A DNA stretch of 6,093 nucleotides, taken from NCBI GenBank assembly GCA_021817025.1, contig JAKAWF010000223.1, forward strand, positions 1-6,093, in the 5' to 3' direction. The DNA is from a bacterium (GTDB lineage: Bacteria > Chloroflexota > Dormibacteria > UBA8260 > Bog-877). This document shows, piece by piece, positions 5,444 to 6,093 of the stretch. The number at the start of each line of letters is the position of its first letter. Positions within the stretch are counted from its first letter, which is position 1. The translations under genes were made by a program, and so were the position numbers. The notes beneath the pieces are model-generated. The model ran no database searches. It saw nothing but the letters and a program-made list of their open reading frames with translations, and had not been told where the DNA came from.

Positions 5444-6093
5444 GTGACCGAGGAACGCGGTCGTGGCTGGATCAGCTGGAGCAGCGGCAAGGACAGCGCG
5501 CTGGCCCTGGAGGAGATCCGTCGCCGCGGCAACATCGAGGTGGTCGGATTGCTGGCCACCGTCAATTCTGCGGCGAACCGGGTGGCGATGCACGCGGTGC
5601 GCCGAACCCTGGTGGGGGCCCAGGCGGAGCGGCTGGGCCTGCCGGTGCACTGGGTTGAGCTGCCGGATCCATGCCCCAACTCGACCTACGAGACCAGGAT
5701 GGCGGCGGCGACACGGCTGGCCCGGGAGCAGGGCGTCCGGCATCTGGTGTTCGGAGACCTCTTCCTGGCCGACGTCAGAGCGTATCGGGACGAGAGGATG
5801 GCCGACACCGGCGTATCCCCGCTCTTTCCTCTGTGGGGTCGCCCGACGCGTCAACTGGCGCACGTCCAGATCGCGGCCGGGATCCGGGCGGTGCCCACCT
5901 GCGTGGACCCGCGCCAGCTGGCGGGAGACTTTGTGGGGCGCGCCTTCGACGAGCAGTTGCTGGCGGACCTGCCGCCTTCCGTCGACCCCTGCGGGGAGAA
6001 CGGGGAGTTCCACAGTAGGCAAGAACATGGAAGACCATGTCCTGCCTCTCAGCCGACCTTGGGGGGCCGGTTGACCCTGGGCACCTGCAATGC
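5444..6093 (+). CDS. Dph6-related PP-loop ATP pyrophosphatase, 3' end outside window and possibly interrupted
   Basis: The frame starts at a GTG with GAGG (5433-5436) 7 bases upstream and stays open to the window edge (216 codons visible). Residues 11-18, SWSSGKDS, form the PP-loop that binds ATP in adenine-nucleotide alpha-hydrolase-fold enzymes. Further blocks typical of the Dph6-related family (DUF71/COG2102, PF01902) are VAMHAVRR (47-54), FGDLFLADVRAYRDERM (103-119), SPLFPLWGRPT (125-135), TCVDPRQL (152-159) and DPCGENGEFH (181-190). In eukaryotes and archaea Dph6 amidates diphthine on EF2; bacteria lack that modification, and the bacterial members have been proposed to act on other carboxylates, including in B12 salvage, so the substrate is unknown. 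After His190 (codon 6011-6013) the family normally continues TFV-like into a final strand region, but here it reads SRQEHGRPCPAS, unrelated in all three frames. The protein is therefore either unusual or truncated at this point. Confidence 0.88.
   Translation, partial: MTEERGRGWISWSSGKDSALALEEIRRRGNIEVVGLLATVNSAANRVAMHAVRRTLVGAQAERLGLPVHWVELPDPCPNSTYETRMAAATRLAREQGVRHLVFGDLFLADVRAYRDERMADTGVSPLFPLWGRPTRQLAHVQIAAGIRAVPTCVDPRQLAGDFVGRAFDEQLLADLPPSVDPCGENGEFHSRQEHGRPCPASQPTLGGRLTLGTCN
6014..6093. other. Possible junction or insertion inside the Dph6-like gene
   Basis: From 6014 the sequence no longer encodes the expected C-terminus in any frame, and the first 37 bases are about half G+C, against a much higher value upstream. 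They form an imperfect palindrome: ACATGG (6025-6030) pairs with CCATGT (6035-6040) around AAGA, and AGGC (6017-6020) pairs with GCCT (6044-6047). Subterminal hairpins of this kind occur at the ends of some mobile elements (for example IS200/IS605 type), but no transposase is visible before the window ends. A divergent natural C-terminus or an assembly junction are alternatives. Confidence 0.4.
6017..6047. repeat. Imperfect palindrome (hairpin) at the break in the Dph6-like gene
   Basis: The inner 6-bp stem ACATGG/CCATGT has a 4-base loop. After one mismatch there are two more pairs (G6023-C6042 and A6022-T6043), then AGGC/GCCT with one bulged A. About 12 base pairs are possible in 31 bases. 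The GC content is unlike the surrounding gene. Confidence 0.6.

Noticed and set aside
5444..6013. Diphthamide pathway in this bacterium
   Set aside because: The enzyme belongs to the wider Dph6-related family, but bacteria lack diphthamide on EF-G, and no other Dph gene is in the window.

Overview
The window is high-GC bacterial DNA with strong G/C preference at third codon positions and GTG/TTG start codons. Protein similarity and composition suggest an actinobacterium (Actinomycetota), but nothing here fixes the genus. It holds five protein genes that I can support and no recognisable rRNA, tRNA, CRISPR array or transposase.

Layout. Positions 1-147 carry no gene but contain a cluster of short hairpins. 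On the minus strand, prfC (peptide chain release factor 3, about 3196 to 1604) is followed after 67 bases by pncB (nicotinate phosphoribosyltransferase, 1536 to 148), probably as one transcript. A long gene-free stretch (3197-3912) separates this pair from a plus-strand gene for a multi-spanning membrane protein of the flippase-like / LPG-synthase-TM family (3913-4953). After another non-coding, inverted-repeat-rich spacer (4954-5199) come two closely spaced plus-strand genes: a small cysteine-rich DUF5522-type protein (about 5200-5430) and a Dph6-related PP-loop ATP pyrophosphatase (from 5444 to the window end).

How the genes work together. prfC acts in recycling of class-I release factors at translation termination, pncB in NAD salvage from nicotinic acid, and the membrane protein is probably a lipid or lipid-linked-substrate transporter. 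I see no common pathway, and this mostly looks like ordinary chromosomal housekeeping sequence. The best leads are: (a) the Dph6-like protein follows its family up to a conserved GENGEFH motif and then loses all resemblance exactly where a lower-GC imperfect palindrome begins (6014-6050), suggesting an interrupted gene or a junction; (b) the small Cys-cluster protein is apparently co-transcribed with that enzyme and may start as a leaderless GTG mRNA; (c) a 13-base palindromic repeat is found once on each side of the membrane-protein gene. I do not see a convincing new multi-gene system here.
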